In this document: positions 1 to 11,640 of the stretch, piece after piece
Position numbering within the stretch: position 1 is the stretch's first letter
Layout of the letters: each line of letters opens with the position of its first letter
Source of the DNA: Gymnorhina tibicen
Taxonomy: Eukaryota; Chordata; Aves; Passeriformes; Artamidae
Reading direction: 5' to 3'
Length of the DNA stretch: 64,000 nt
Assembly: GCA_013399875.1 (NCBI GenBank)
Contig: VXAZ01001688.1
Coordinates: 320,186 to 384,185, forward strand
Translations under genes and position numbers: made by a program
The notes under the pieces: model-generated
What the model saw: only the letters and a program-made list of their open reading frames with translations
Database searches by the model: none
Told to the model about the DNA's origin: nothing

Positions 1-537
1 AGCAGCACCATCAGCTTTAAATCCCGCAAACACCCTGTGACCTCCAGTACAGCAGGTCCTTGGCTGAGTGCTGTGGTATTTGGTACACAAGGATCTATTT
101 GCTAAGATGTGAGTGGGTACTGAGGGGGAAAAAAACCCTCTGGGAGAGCAGGAGATGCTTGGGATGTGAGCATGGAAGTGGCTCAGGAGGATGAGAACAC
201 AGTGAACACAACAAAACAGAGCCTGGTAGAAGAGAATCCCAGTAATTAATAGGATGTGATGTAAACTTGATTGATTTCAGTGCATGTTTACTGCACTGTT
301 CACCAGTGAGTTATCTTAATTTTATATTAATCATTAATACAGTCAGCTTGACCAGAGAAGTACTATTTTCGTTACTCACCATAAAGGAGAAATTTTTCCA
401 AAGGAAAGCTAATTTTACACATAATCCATCATTTGAAATTAGCCCAGCATTCCTGTCTTTTGCAGATACAATTAGTGGTAAACTCCCAGGAAAGCCTCTT
501 CTTGCACCCTGTGGCATCAGCTGCAAATGCTCAGCCC
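1..537. other. Unique noncoding sequence
   Basis: I see no gene or recognisable repeat here. Stop codons interrupt all frames, and the longest open stretch (114 codons on +, from 267) has no recognisable protein features and runs straight into the CR1 fragment that follows. A short A-rich tract lies near 130. Confidence 0.6.
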
Positions 538-769
538 ACAGGGGAGGTTTAGATTGGATATTAGGGAACATTTCTGCACTGAGATATCAAGCACTGAACA
601 GGCTGCCCTGAGCAGTGGGGGAGTCACCACCCCTGGAAATACTTGCAAGCTGTGTGGGTGTGGCACTTGGGGACGTCGGTTAGTGGTGGCCTGGGCAGCG
701 CTGGGGGAATGGCCGGATTGGATGATCTTGGAGGGCTGTTCCAACCTAAATCATTCCATGATTCTATGA
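538..769 (+). mobile_element. CR1 LINE 3'-end fragment (5' truncated)
   Basis: The segment follows the conserved 3' end of avian/reptilian CR1 non-LTR retrotransposons in order. First comes GGGGAGGTTTAGATTGGATA, then a divergent GCACTGAACAGGCTGCCCTG, then GAGTCACCACCCCTGGA, then TGTGGCACTTGGGGAC, then GGATTGGATGATCTTGGAGG with CTGTTCCAACCTAAATCATT, and finally the terminal ATTCCATGATTCTATGA, which matches the short repeated CR1 tail. Only about 230 bp of a multi-kilobase element remain, so this is a severely 5'-truncated copy, the usual CR1 outcome. It has no reverse transcriptase sequence and cannot move by itself. Open frames through it are chance products. The family assignment is from remembered family features; the subfamily cannot be given. 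Confidence 0.93.
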
Positions 770-3069
770 AAAATTCCCTTAAAAGACAGTACTTATTAGC
801 AGTGTGTAAAGTATCCCCTTTCCCCCCGACGTTCCTGGGCTCGGTTAATGATCCGGATCAATGGTTCAGAAGCCGCTGAACTGCGCTAACATTTCCCTCT
901 CCGTAATTAAAGGGAAGAGGAGTTGTGTGGCTGAGCAGGGCCAGCACAGGTGGCAAGTGCTAAAGCTGCTCTGGGGAGAGCAGGGACCCTCCTGATGTCC
1001 AGAGAAAGCAAGAGCTGCATTTCTGCCTTCAGCAGGGCCAGGAGTTTGGGGCATTTCTCCCATTAGAGAACAAATGTGCTCGAAGCTCTGTCATTGCCTG
1101 GGTACTCCAGCATTTCAAACACCACTTCTGGAGCCACTCAGGGCTGAGGAAATTCAGAGGACAATAAAACCACACCTATTCCTGGCCAGCTGAAGGGCTC
1201 AGCCCATAAACAGCACCAAGGCAGAGTGCTGCCTGCAGGGAACTATGGAGTCGGTGGATCTATTCAAAATATTAAGAATAAAGTAGTGATTCTCCTCCCT
1301 CCCCCAGATAATTAAAATGATGTACAGGATATTTTTATGCCATTGCTTGCACTTGTTCCTGGAATAAGCAAACAGACAGTGTTTGACTCTCCATTAAGGA
1401 GCAAAACAAGAGAGTAGAAAGCTTTCCATGCTGCAGCACGAAGAGTTTTAATATTAAAAATGGTTCAGTTTAATTTGCACGGTGTCCCCCCAGTAATTAA
1501 GCCCAGAGAGAACAGCTTCTAAGACACGTAAGTATTAGCAAGTGCACAAAACTGAATGATAAAAGGTGATTTTGCCCTTTCTGAGGAACGCTGGGGTTTA
1601 TTAATAATGCCAAAAATGGTCAAGTTTGTCACTCTCTGCTCATAGTCAAACATCTTGGCTTTATGGAGTTGGAAACCTTCCTTTAAAATAACGTGCCCCT
1701 GGAATATCGATCATGTTTTTACTGTAAAAAGGCAACAGTTGACACTTGATTTTCCATTACCTTCAACGCTGTCCTGCAGTGACTTTAGACATGAGCAAAC
1801 CTAAGCCTTTCCTAAAGGAGGTGTTAACAGAGTGAGCTCAGGATGGTTTCACCTGAATCCAGCTCAAAGGCTTGAATTGCATTTAGCAGAGGGTGTTAAT
1901 AGATAGCAATATTCAGAAGTGAACCAATTTTTTACTTCCAGATGGAAAAAAAAGATCTTGAAAATGGAGAAAAAACATTAAGCAGGAAAATATCTTTCCT
2001 GTTTCAAAATAGTTATTTCCAGATAGGACAAAGGCAAGTAGATGTGTGCAAATTCTAAAAGGCTCTCAGGAAAGAATGATGTTCAGCTTAAAAACAGGTG
2101 AAAACTTGAAGGTTCCTATTTTACGAAGAATATTCCTTTTTAATCATATGAATCACCAGACCTGTCAAACTGGCCTTTAATCATAAAGAAATCAACTTGC
2201 ATATTTATAAATTCCTGCTGTAACAGGAATCTCTCCTGATTCCCACTGGTTGAAGAATCCCACAACTCTTGTTGGTGATCATTGTCATGCAATGGCAGGA
2301 ATTACATGGGTAACTTTTCATCCTGAGATATGAACATTTTAACTCTAAGAATTATTTGTATATCCTGAGCATTAAACAAGCGTGTACACCAGAGTGACAG
2401 GAAAAGCCATGGAACAAAATGGAAGTGAGAAATGGCTGGAAAAAGGCTTTTCAGGGCTTGAATTTTCTTTTTTTAATCTCTAAGCCAACCTAGCAGTAAC
2501 TTGTGCTCAATAAAAGTGCCCCAAAGGACTTCACCGCCCCTGCACATAGCAAAATAACATTTTACCACACCTCAGGACCCAACCTAATTTCTTTCATGTC
2601 ACATAACCACAATGAAGGTGACAGAAATGTGGTGTTATTTTATGTGTGATGTACATACCAACACTGGCAATTCCACTGGCAACAGTGAAACTGCAGACAG
2701 GAGAGACTGCACAATTCCTATATCTGCTTCAAATACAGATGGTTAAATTAAACATTCAGCTTCCTGTGAGTGCCTCCCTCTCAAACAACAGCCACCGTGT
2801 TCCCATGGGAAAGCTGGGTCCTACAGTCAGCTTGCCACGCTCTCACTGCACAACAGGACCCGGGAACAGCTCTGGGAATTCAGCTTCCAGGCAGCCCTTC
2901 AGCTGTCAGACCAAACATTCTAGCAGGAGTTACCCCAGCTCCAGAAGGAGCCTCCATAGAAAAGTCAAGGTGTCTAAATCCAATCTTTGATAGAAAATCT
3001 CTAACAGTCAGTTCAAGCAAGGTTGGAGTGTGCTATCTCAGCAAAGTCCTGATCACTGGGTTTTAGTTT
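770..3069. other. Unique noncoding sequence
   Basis: No coding exon or repeat family is recognised. GC-richer patches near 900-1060 and 2770-2960 have open frames of 114 codons or less with no protein signature. The rest is AT-rich with frequent stops in all frames. A short CT-rich tract (about 1292-1305) and scattered TAATTAA-type motifs (about 1310 and 1490) are the only local structure. Confidence 0.55.
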
Positions 3070-3400
3070 GCAATTTTCTTCCTACTTTTTTTAATGAAAA
3101 TTCCTTCCCTACCATTGCATTTGTAGCAAATTGCTGCCGAGTTTGTTGGCATCACAAAATCAACAGCAACAGAGAGAATATCAAATAGATTTGTTCTGAC
3201 TTGCGTTGTGAAAGCTCCAAACATTCCGGGCTCATCTGTGGCAGGTGGGGAGCGGCACACCGGAAGTGGAATAGATGTTTGATTATGTAGAAAGGGGCAT
3301 GAGAAACAGGGAATTTTATTGTTATCACTTTCATGTTTGCACCAATGCATTGTGCGCTACATTTCAAGAGATGCAAGTGGTTTCCAAATAACTTTTTCTG
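3070..3400. promoter_or_regulatory. Candidate noncoding regulatory block
   Basis: This noncoding stretch has an even, non-repetitive texture. It includes an ETS-like ACCGGAAGTG near 3259, a TTTAATGAAA motif near 3090 and a TTTGATTATG near 3279. It is listed only as a possible conserved noncoding element; short motifs like these also occur by chance. Cross-species alignment would decide. Confidence 0.15.
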
Positions 3401-4465
3401 TCCTCTGAAATAATCTCGGTTACCGCTTACTTCTGTCTCCCCCAGAAGTTAATGACACATTTGATTCTAATGTTTGTCACTACCCATTGCACACAAACAG
3501 CCAGCACAAGGATTATTTGATCAAAGGTTTGTGGAAGAGATTTAATAAATCTGTAAGTGACACTAGTCTGGGAGCTGGGTGGGTCCCTTTTTATCTTTTC
3601 AGGATCATCCAAGAGCAGTTTCATGGGAAACACAGCAGGTGTGTCACACACCTCTGGGGGCTGGGCAGAGGGAAACGGGATTGCTGAGCACTGGGATGGC
3701 ACAGAGGGTGACATTCCATGGAACCTGCATTGAAGATGCAATTCTGCCCCAAGTTTTGGAAACCCGAGGCAATGAAGAGTGGAAGAAGTGTACTTGGAAA
3801 AGCTCAGTGAAGAACAAACCTCTCTCCAAACTCTGCTCTGTGTGTAAACATCAGTAGTTTAGGCTAAACATTTCAAAACCTGATTTCATCTACTTTTGAA
3901 GTAGCTCTTTTCCTTGCTGGGTTTGATTAGGTCCTGAATGCCCTGCAAAAGCTGTGCACGGCAGTTTTTGGGTATTTGTGTGACCTTTATCAGGAGAAGT
4001 ATTACCTAAGAATAGCTTCCTGTAGCCAGTCAAATGCTGTGCACAAAGTAGGTTGATCAGAAAAGCTGGTCAGCATTTCTTAATGACAAATTCTGTTCTG
4101 GTATGGTCTCTTATTTTATTATTACGTTATTTTTTTGAACAGCAGCAGCATTTCTGGCAGCAGCACAGGTATTTTGAGCCTTGCAAGAGGATTTTCAGTA
4201 TGCACAGCAGAGCTGCTGTAAATCGTCCAGTGTAACACAGTGTTCTGCTCCAGTGTTCCAGGATTTGCAGGAAGAGAGAAGGAAGAAAGGAGGGTTTAGC
4301 CTATTTAAGACTGAGGGAGGGAAGACCTATTCAGACAGGAAAAGAAAGAAGTTGCTCAGAAAATCTCCGTAACTTCGTATCTTTCTTTCTCCCCACTGTA
4401 CCTGCATTTAGAGCCTGTAATACAAGTAATAAATTTCCTGACCTGCTCATAAAAATGGATAAAGA
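3401..4465. other. Unique noncoding sequence
   Basis: No gene is seen. Overlapping open frames of 60-104 codons occupy both strands around 3430-3860, which is the pattern of moderately GC-rich noncoding DNA rather than of one coding frame. Short CAG/AGC triplet runs occur at about 4140-4170. Confidence 0.55.
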
Positions 4466-4484
4466 AGGTTTAAATCCGCTCTGC
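4466..4484 (+). repeat. 19-bp direct repeat, copy 1
   Basis: The sequence AGGTTTAAATCCGCTCTGC is identical to 5191-5209, with start-to-start spacing of 725 bp and the same orientation. The flanks differ on both sides. It contains a CpG and is not a simple-sequence motif, so a chance match within 64 kb is unlikely. Possible origins are a target-site duplication around an old insertion, a duplicated fragment or a shared protein-binding site. Confidence 0.8.
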
Positions 4485-5190
4485 GTGGGGCTGTGAGCTT
4501 AACAAAACAGGAGAAATGCTGTGAGAGATTAAACTTCTGAGTGAAGCCTGTAAAATATTAATTAATCTTGGCTGTCAATATAAAACCAAAACACAATTCA
4601 AGACACCATGGAAGGAAAAACTTCTTCTTGCACCTTGCAACTGTAATATTCAAAATGTTTTCATTGCCCAGGTGGCGAGCAAGCCCTGCAAGGGTAAGTG
4701 CCTGTCACAGACAGCTGCCCTCAGCAACACAAAATTCCTGTCCTCTCCATACATTTTTTCCATTCCAGCCTCAGCCAGGAATGCCTGGGTCATTTGGAGA
4801 GGCGATTAGGTTGCATTCCTGTTATTACAAGCAAGGGAATCAATACTAATTCACTTAGCTTTATTTTATAAGTGGCTAAAGAGATGTAACATCAGCCTCC
4901 AACGAGGGAGAACACTTCCTGCGTGTGTTGGAATACTAATAGGAATTGGCTCAAGGTAACCACCCAGCAAGAGCTGTTTGCTAAAGCCAATTAGTTATTA
5001 ATCAGGAGCTTGCTCATTTTAAAATGTCTGACAGTTTTAAAATAAAGGAAAAATACAGCCTGGAGAGTGAAAGCAAACCCAGACACTGCTGAAGTCACAT
5101 GAGAAAATAAAAGTACGTAGCATAGATTTTGTGATCTGAAACAGAGAGTGAGGAGCATTGCATGAAAACCAGAACCTTTCCAAACTGAGG
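4485..5190. other. Interval bounded by 19-bp direct repeats
   Basis: About 706 bp separate the two copies of the 19-bp repeat. I see no terminal inverted repeats, no poly-A end, no CR1-like tail and no reverse transcriptase or integrase frame. The longest open frame is 93 codons on + (4568-4849) and is not recognised. If this is an insertion, it is old or of an unfamiliar type. Confidence 0.4.
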
Positions 5191-5209
5191 AGGTTTAAAT
5201 CCGCTCTGC
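5191..5209 (+). repeat. 19-bp direct repeat, copy 2
   Basis: This is the second exact copy of AGGTTTAAATCCGCTCTGC (see 4466-4484). It is followed by AACCTGGACT, whereas copy 1 is followed by GTGGGGCTGT, so identity stops at the repeat edge. Confidence 0.8.
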
Positions 5210-6634
5210 AACCTGGACTCTTCTCTATTCAACACTTGAACTGAGGGCTTGGATATGCTGCTATAGAATAGGCATGTTACAGGTTACACATTTCAGATCA
5301 AAGGGCCAGGGCTGGATGGAAAAATAACTCTGCAAAAATATGCACTTCACTTCCTTGGCTTCTTCCCCGAAGGTCTCCAAGGGCTGAACACTAATGCTGA
5401 ATAACCTTTCCTGGAAACTCTTTGTAGTGGATATAAGCCACTGAGAGAGACAACCTGAGCCACAGGAGAAGGGAACATCCCTCAGCCCCAGCCTCTGAGT
5501 TAGGAACAACCTTATTTCTAAATCCATCCAAAATCCATCCCAGTTTAACTGCAGAGCAAATTCCTTTAGCATGAATATCCTCTACCAGCAAACTGTGCGG
5601 CTGCAGCCACTGAGCCCTGCACCGGTCCCAAATCAACAAGAGACCAAGGCAAACCAGGACTTTCAGGCTATTCTGGCATTCTGCCTGGCATTCGGCAACA
5701 CTCTGGTTGCAGTAATGGCCATTCCCCGCCTCCAGCTGTTCTTCCATATTCTCCCTTCAAAACCATCACTTCCAGTTTTGTTAAGGACCTACAGAGGTTT
5801 CAGTTGGCTTAAACAATCAAGCTTCCCAGGATAAGAAATCAATAACCATTTAATATTTAAGCAGTTTACAAGCCACAGCTGAACTCTGGATGTGGCAGCA
5901 GTGTTCCAACTACAGGGAATTTTTGCAAATCCCAGTGCCAGGAGCAGTGAGTTATTAGCACGGACCCTGCTTATCTCTATTTGAGAGCCCGGCCCCTCAC
6001 TTACAGAACAAAGACTGCCAGTGATGCCCGCCAGTGCTCGCTGCTTCCCCGCTGAGTGCATCCTGTTCCAGCCTTGGGACAGCTCATGGACAATGAGGCC
6101 TTAATGGAAAAACAGCTCTGAGCCAGGCAAAGCCCCGGTGGGAAGTGCTTCGATCCCTCTGCCCGTAAAGCAGGTACGGGGATCAATTATTCCCCAGCAG
6201 GTGATCCATGGCTGCTCTGCTCTCCCAGGATATGTTTTGCTGTGGGTCAGCTCCTGAGAATATCTTCCATGACTCTGCAGAAACAGAGCACTTAAAAGAG
6301 AGTTTCTGTGCCAAGTGGATAAATGCAGCCAGATGTTATGGACTGGTTGGGAGTTCGGCACTAGGAAACACAAAATAAGACAGAGACTGTACACAGCGAA
6401 CCTTCACTCAGGTATTTCCTTTGGACTCAGAGGTATCACTGCCAGGAAAGAGCTCAAAGGGCAGGTGAGGCAGGGAAAAGAGCTCAAGGAAACGGCTCCA
6501 CTGACCCCAGTTTCAGGGCCTTCCCCTGCATCTACATATTTGCACTGACACAAAGAGATAGGAACTGGAAAGCTTCCAAATATGTTTTCACCTCCAGTTA
6601 GTAGACGAGAAGTAATCCCTGCAGGAACAGCTCA
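5210..6634. other. Unique noncoding sequence
   Basis: No gene is recognised. Open frames on - at 5391-5747 (118 codons) and 6101-6394 (97 codons) overlap others on +. None has a domain, signal peptide or splice-site arrangement that I can support. Confidence 0.5.
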
Positions 6635-6745
6635 AATAAGTATAAATGCATATCTATAATATCTCTCTGAAATTTTATAATTGATAAAATTTTAATTAAA
6701 GTTTAATTTTTAATAAAATATAGATTTTATAAATTTATAATTTGT
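6635..6745. repeat. AT-rich low-complexity island with hairpin
   Basis: The stretch is almost entirely A and T and is built from TTTAAT/ATAAAAT words. It includes a perfect 8-bp inverted repeat with a 5-nt loop at 6671-6691 (AATTTTAT / ATAAAATT). Such islands can act as easily unwound or matrix-attachment DNA, but nothing here proves a function. Confidence 0.7.
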
Positions 6746-9626
6746 AGACAAATTTGACAGAATAGATCTCTTTTCACATTGGAGGAAGGCTTAAAAGCAA
6801 AATAATCCCTTCTCTTTTCTAAGCTGTGTGAATACTTTAACAGTGAACACATTAAGTTTTAAAGGAAATCAATATTATTTATTCCAAGCCTTTAAGAAGA
6901 GGTAAGAAACCTGAAACAAGGATTTTCTGCAGATAAAGACTGTTGGGTCCTTGTAATCCTCAGCTTGCTTTTTTATCCTGAGAAAATGTACTCCTTTGTT
7001 GCAGATAGTTGTCTGCTCCTGAACATCCCTAATCCATGAGGGGCTGATCAGCAATGGCTGAGTTTGCAAGCAATGAAAACCCTCATTAGGAACGATTTTT
7101 GTCATCTACCAGTGCAATGAAGAGATTGCTGCCACACAATGCACTCATCAATCGGCATTGTCCTTTCCCGGATGATAACTCTGTTTATTTTCCTACATCT
7201 CCTCGCGGCAGGAAACAATTGGATTGAGAAGAAAGAAAACAGACAGCTGTGATTCCCTGAGGATTTCTGTGTGCCTCCCCAGTCTGCTTTTTTTCCGTAA
7301 CTTCTCACTCCCGAGCTACCTGGGGGTGAGCTACACAGGGCATGTTCTCCGAGATGCGCTCTGCCTATGAAAAAACCCTTCATTTTTATGAACTCTTGGT
7401 TTTTAAAAATGCTTGATGACTTTCAGCTTCGAGGAGCTCCAGAACCATCTGCAACCTGCAGGGGACTGGGCATCCCCTACTAACTGTGCCACGGGATGGA
7501 TTTCCTGCCACAGGTTGTTAAAAGCCCCCCAGTGACTCCTGGGGGGCTCTAAGGACACGCTGTGGTTTCCCAAGGCAGGGGAAATGGCAGTTTTATTTAG
7601 CATTTACAGAAGTTTGGTACTAGCAGTTGTTTACAGGAGCAAATACCCAGTGACAAACAGTTCCTGGAAGTATCCAGCCTCTAACACACATTTTTCAAGG
7701 AAGCCAAGCCTGACAGGTTGTCTTTAACCTGGTATCAATCAATAGAACAGCAGCAGCAGCTAATCACACGCATTACTGCAAAACACGGGGGAACAGCATT
7801 TGGAGAGGCACAGGGACCCAGGAGTCAGGAACTGGCAGAATTCTGCTCACAGACACCGAGTCCAACACCCCTGTGACGGGAATAACAAACCAGCAGCAGT
7901 GTCCCAGAAGGAAAGCCCTTGGAGTCACACACTCCAAATTCCACCTATCCCACAGGTGGAAAACAGAGATCCAGGCCTAATTTTGTTTCTTGCAGAGCAG
8001 CCAAAGTCACAATAAAACAGATTAGCTGAGAAATAGCAGTAAAACCTTGTTACCTAGATAACGTTGCCTTTCTCACTGAGGATTTAAGGGGTGTTTCTGC
8101 AGGGCGTGTGCAGCAACAGGGACCTGCAGGTTCCCGTTACTAACGGATGCATTACGCTAAGGATAGCTGAGTCTCTGGAATGACACACTGGAGATCCACC
8201 TGGCATGGGGATTTTGGTCAGAGCTCTTAACTAGAGGGACTTGCTAGTAGAGTTTTCCAGGAGAAAATATGTCACTATCACATTTACTCGTCAATTATTG
8301 CTAATGGAAACAAATAACTTGCTTACTTAAAGTAATTACAAACCTTGTGCTAAGAAACAAAAATTAGGTTAAGCAAGCACAACTCATTTCTTCACCATTT
8401 CCCCACTGGCAAAATAATTAAATTACATTTTGCAATTTTTAGGAATGCTTAGTATAAATCATTGATTTTATTCTAATAACATTACTGAATAGTCTACAAT
8501 TTTTTCAGGGGTTGCAAACACTTTCACAAGTCCAGATTCTCCCCACATAAAAAAAGCAAATGAACATATGGGAATTATTTTACTTGAAGCTTCCTTCGCA
8601 TCCCCACCAGCTACAGAAGCATTTTGCAGATGTTTTCTCTTACACAGGTATTTGCCAGCTTTGTCAGCAACCAAATGACAAAGAGGAATGCAAACTTGCC
8701 TCAGCATGGTGGACAATTTTCTTTTCCTCTGACCATGACAGCCTTTCCAGGGGAACATAAAAGAGGAGATTTTTAACAGAGGGCTTCTTTTTTTTTCCAA
8801 GTTATTATTTTCCTATTACCATGTAAAGAACCTGATGATCAGGCTTGTGTCTTCTGAAATTCTATCCTTGTTCCCTTTCAGTTGATTTCTTTCAGATTTC
8901 TTCCTAAACTTTTCTCTTTGATGCCCACCTGGAACTTAAAATGCTTTTCCACCATGCTGTAATGATTCTCTTCAGAAGTTCCTGGCTCCTTAGGAAAGCA
9001 CAAAGCTGGGCACACACACGTTACAGAGACTCCTCTCACCTCAGCTGCCCATTCTCCAGCAGGTTTGAGCTAATTCAGTGCTCAAAGAATGATAGAGCTG
9101 CATACATTTACCCTCTTCATCCTCCTCCTCCTCCAGTAATTTAAGTCCTGGGTCATTTAATGACCAGCTCCAGCTATGTTCTTAAACTTTACATCAGCCT
9201 GTGACCACTTGCACTTGGGTTGGATTTACTGCCGTTAGGATCTGCATTGTTGTGTTTAGCTTTTCCAAGAAAACTGTGCTGTTTTATGGTTTTGACATAA
9301 CACAGACACCGAGATGTCTTTTTTCATCATCTCTCAAGTATCTCAGCTAATCAGCATTTCTGTTTCGTGGTTACAGTCTCCTGGCAACAAAACTTTATCT
9401 CTAACTGCCCCTTGTTGTTTTGGAGACCCTGTGCCCAGAGCATGGTACATCTTTTCTTTTTCCAAACACACTTAGTACTTTTCCTTGTTCTCCTTGAGAT
9501 TACCCATTGCTTGCCTGAAATAAAGCACCAGGAATATGCTAACATTTACATACATACTACTCCTGTTTCTGGTCGTTCCCTTGTACATGAGCCATGACTC
9601 TGTCACTGAGCAAACCCTTCCTTTAC
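6746..9626. other. Unique noncoding sequence
   Basis: No gene or transposon is recognised. Small patterns include a CAG run at about 7749-7760 and a CCT run at 9119-9135. Open frames reach 110 codons (8468-8800, -) without recognisable protein features. The remainder is AT-rich single-copy-looking sequence. Confidence 0.55.
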
Positions 9627-9669
9627 AGAAAAAAAGGAAAAACAAAATCCCCAAACCACCAAAAAAAGG
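9627..9669 (+). repeat. A/C-rich low-complexity tract
   Basis: The tract is composed of A runs separated by short C runs (AAAAAAAGG, AAAACAAAATCCCC, ACCACCAAAAAAAGG). The same texture recurs at 26318-26347, 41241-41308, 42403-42437, 47334-47370, 47473-47528 and 53287-53314, and in complement at 12444-12563. Confidence 0.65.
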
Positions 9670-11313
9670 CTTTGGACTTTTTCTTGTACTTTCCCAAGAG
9701 AGCATTCACACATCCCAGCTGTCCCAGCCTTACAGGCCTGTGGAAGAGGCTTATGGACTTCACAAAAGAGATGGTGAGGCTATTTAAGGATATGTTATCT
9801 ATAAATTCAAACTTTCTAAAGCTGATGGCTTCAGGGAGGACACGTGCACTTCCCAGTAAGTCAGAGCAGCCTGCTTCCCCTGGTCATTTGGAGCCCTGAT
9901 TGCCAGGACTCCAATCTTGTCACTTCAGACAAAAGCAGAGATACCTGGGACCTGGCTCTCTCCCTGTCCAAGGCATGTAACACAATTTAACACGCACATT
10001 TGTGATCTGACTGGGGGGATGAGCCTCAGCTTCACCTGCACCTCACACCCCACACAAACATACTTATGCTTACAGATGTTTATTGAGCCCTGTTTCTTCA
10101 GACTCTCATGCAGAAATAAATGTGCGGGTTTTTTTGTATAAAAGCTAGACAGATAAAGTGAAAGACTTGTATGGCACCAGCAAAGTGGCTTAGGTAGTCA
10201 TGACAACCACGTCAGTGCTTATAAAACTTCCCTTCTTCTTAATCTTTTTTGCAGTTTAGATAGCACACATGCGAGCTGTAAAATCCAGTATCTGATCTGC
10301 AGCAATAAAATGAAAAGTAAAATGTTCACAGCAGCCCCCACAGTGAGGCTGAGACACTGACAGTTGCTGGGTGTCATTAACAGCAGTTTTGTCCAGTTCC
10401 CAGAGGGGTTCCTCAGTGTCTCCAGGCTTCAGAGAGACCAAGAGCCTTACCCCAGATTCGGGGTGATCAGGGAAGGGAAGGAGGGAGAGGGTTAATGCTG
10501 CTTTAAAGGGAAGAAGATCAGACACTAAATACACACAAACAGACTATAAATGTATTCAAATCCCCACGTACTTACTATTTCCTTCATCATCTGATCCCAG
10601 GAGGGCTCTGCTGCTCAGCCCCAACTCAGGGGGCTGTGGGTTTCCACAAACCATCCTTCCTTGAGCAAGAATCAACATCCATCTTTTGCTTTCAATCTTC
10701 TATGCTCATTACTTTTTCACCTGATTTTCAATGTGGAAATTTAAAATCCCTCCCGGCCTTATCATTCACAGGTGGAAACCAAAGCACACGAGAAATAAAT
10801 ACCCCTCTCCATCCCAGAGAGAAGTAAATGAATTTGCTTCCAGCAAAAAGGGAGTGACTGCTGTCAATAAGACAAATCACCCCCACTCTAATCAAGTGAT
10901 AAACTCAAGAAAATTGCAATGCTCTATATACCCAGATCTGCCAAGAATCATGTGTAGCTTCAAAGGAAAAGAAAAGGTTGGCATCTGGACTCTAATAACT
11001 GAACTTACTTTCATGTACTATTATTGTTAAGAAGTATAATTTGCTGAGGTAAAAACCAAATAAAACCTTTCTTTTATAATAAAATAATTATGTTCAGCAT
11101 GCTCATTTCTTTCTTCTTTCTCTCAGCTGTGAGGAGTAATTCCCTGACATCTGTACAATTCCCCAATTTCACGTGATACTGAACTTACAAGGTCTCCATC
11201 AGCAGTCTCAGGGAAATAGCTCCATCTTCTGGGAGGCAGCCCTTCAGTGGCCAGGGAGGGAGCGGTTCCAGCAGCTCATCCTGTCCCTTCTCAGGGGTTT
11301 ACCAGCGATGTGA
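9670..11313. other. Unique noncoding sequence
   Basis: No gene is recognised. Open frames of about 100 codons or less occur on both strands without protein signatures. An AT-rich stretch with AATAAAA words lies near 11055-11090 and could resemble a polyadenylation signal, but no transcript supports it. Confidence 0.55.
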
Positions 11314-11640
11314 TCAGTGCAGGACCGCTGGCTCAGGAATCAGTCTCTCTGGGCTGGTTTGCAGTAGCAGAGCTGTTAAAGCAAAGCAGAGGGGCTGAGT
11401 AAACAGAGACCTAGCAGCCAATCCACGGCAATAAAAGCATCCCACAAAACCAGCGGGCACAGCAGAGACATCCCCGAGAATCCCAAATCCACAATGACAT
11501 TGGCGTAAAACACAAACATCCTTCGGATGATCCCTGCCACGAACAAGTTCCGTAGTTCCCAACACAGAAATGAGCGATACCACATACAAAATATTTACCA
11601 AGATTAGCACAGCAAATGCCTGACAGGAATCTTCTCCTGC
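11314..11640 (-). other. Possible decayed hydrophobic reading frame
   Basis: On the minus strand, two adjacent frames both read hydrophobic, membrane-like peptides. One begins LILVNILYVVSLISVLGTTE at 11610 downward (GTG start). The other is ATG-initiated at 11585 and contains FVFYANVIVDLGFSGMSLL followed by LVLWDAFIAVDWLLG. A frameshift near 11535 would join them into one membrane-protein-like stretch, which could mark a decayed exon. A possible minus-strand acceptor (CTTTACCTGCAG) lies just upstream, near 11640. I do not recognise a family. T-rich noncoding strands often give hydrophobic translations, so chance remains the more likely explanation. Confidence 0.15.

Noticed and set aside
267..879. 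Chain of plus-strand open frames at the left end as a gene
   Set aside because: They run through the CR1 3' end, which is noncoding, and overlap minus-strand frames of similar size.
4485..5190. A complete transposon between the 19-bp repeats
   Set aside because: No terminal inverted repeats, tail, or transposase or reverse transcriptase frame is visible. Only the direct repeats are reported.
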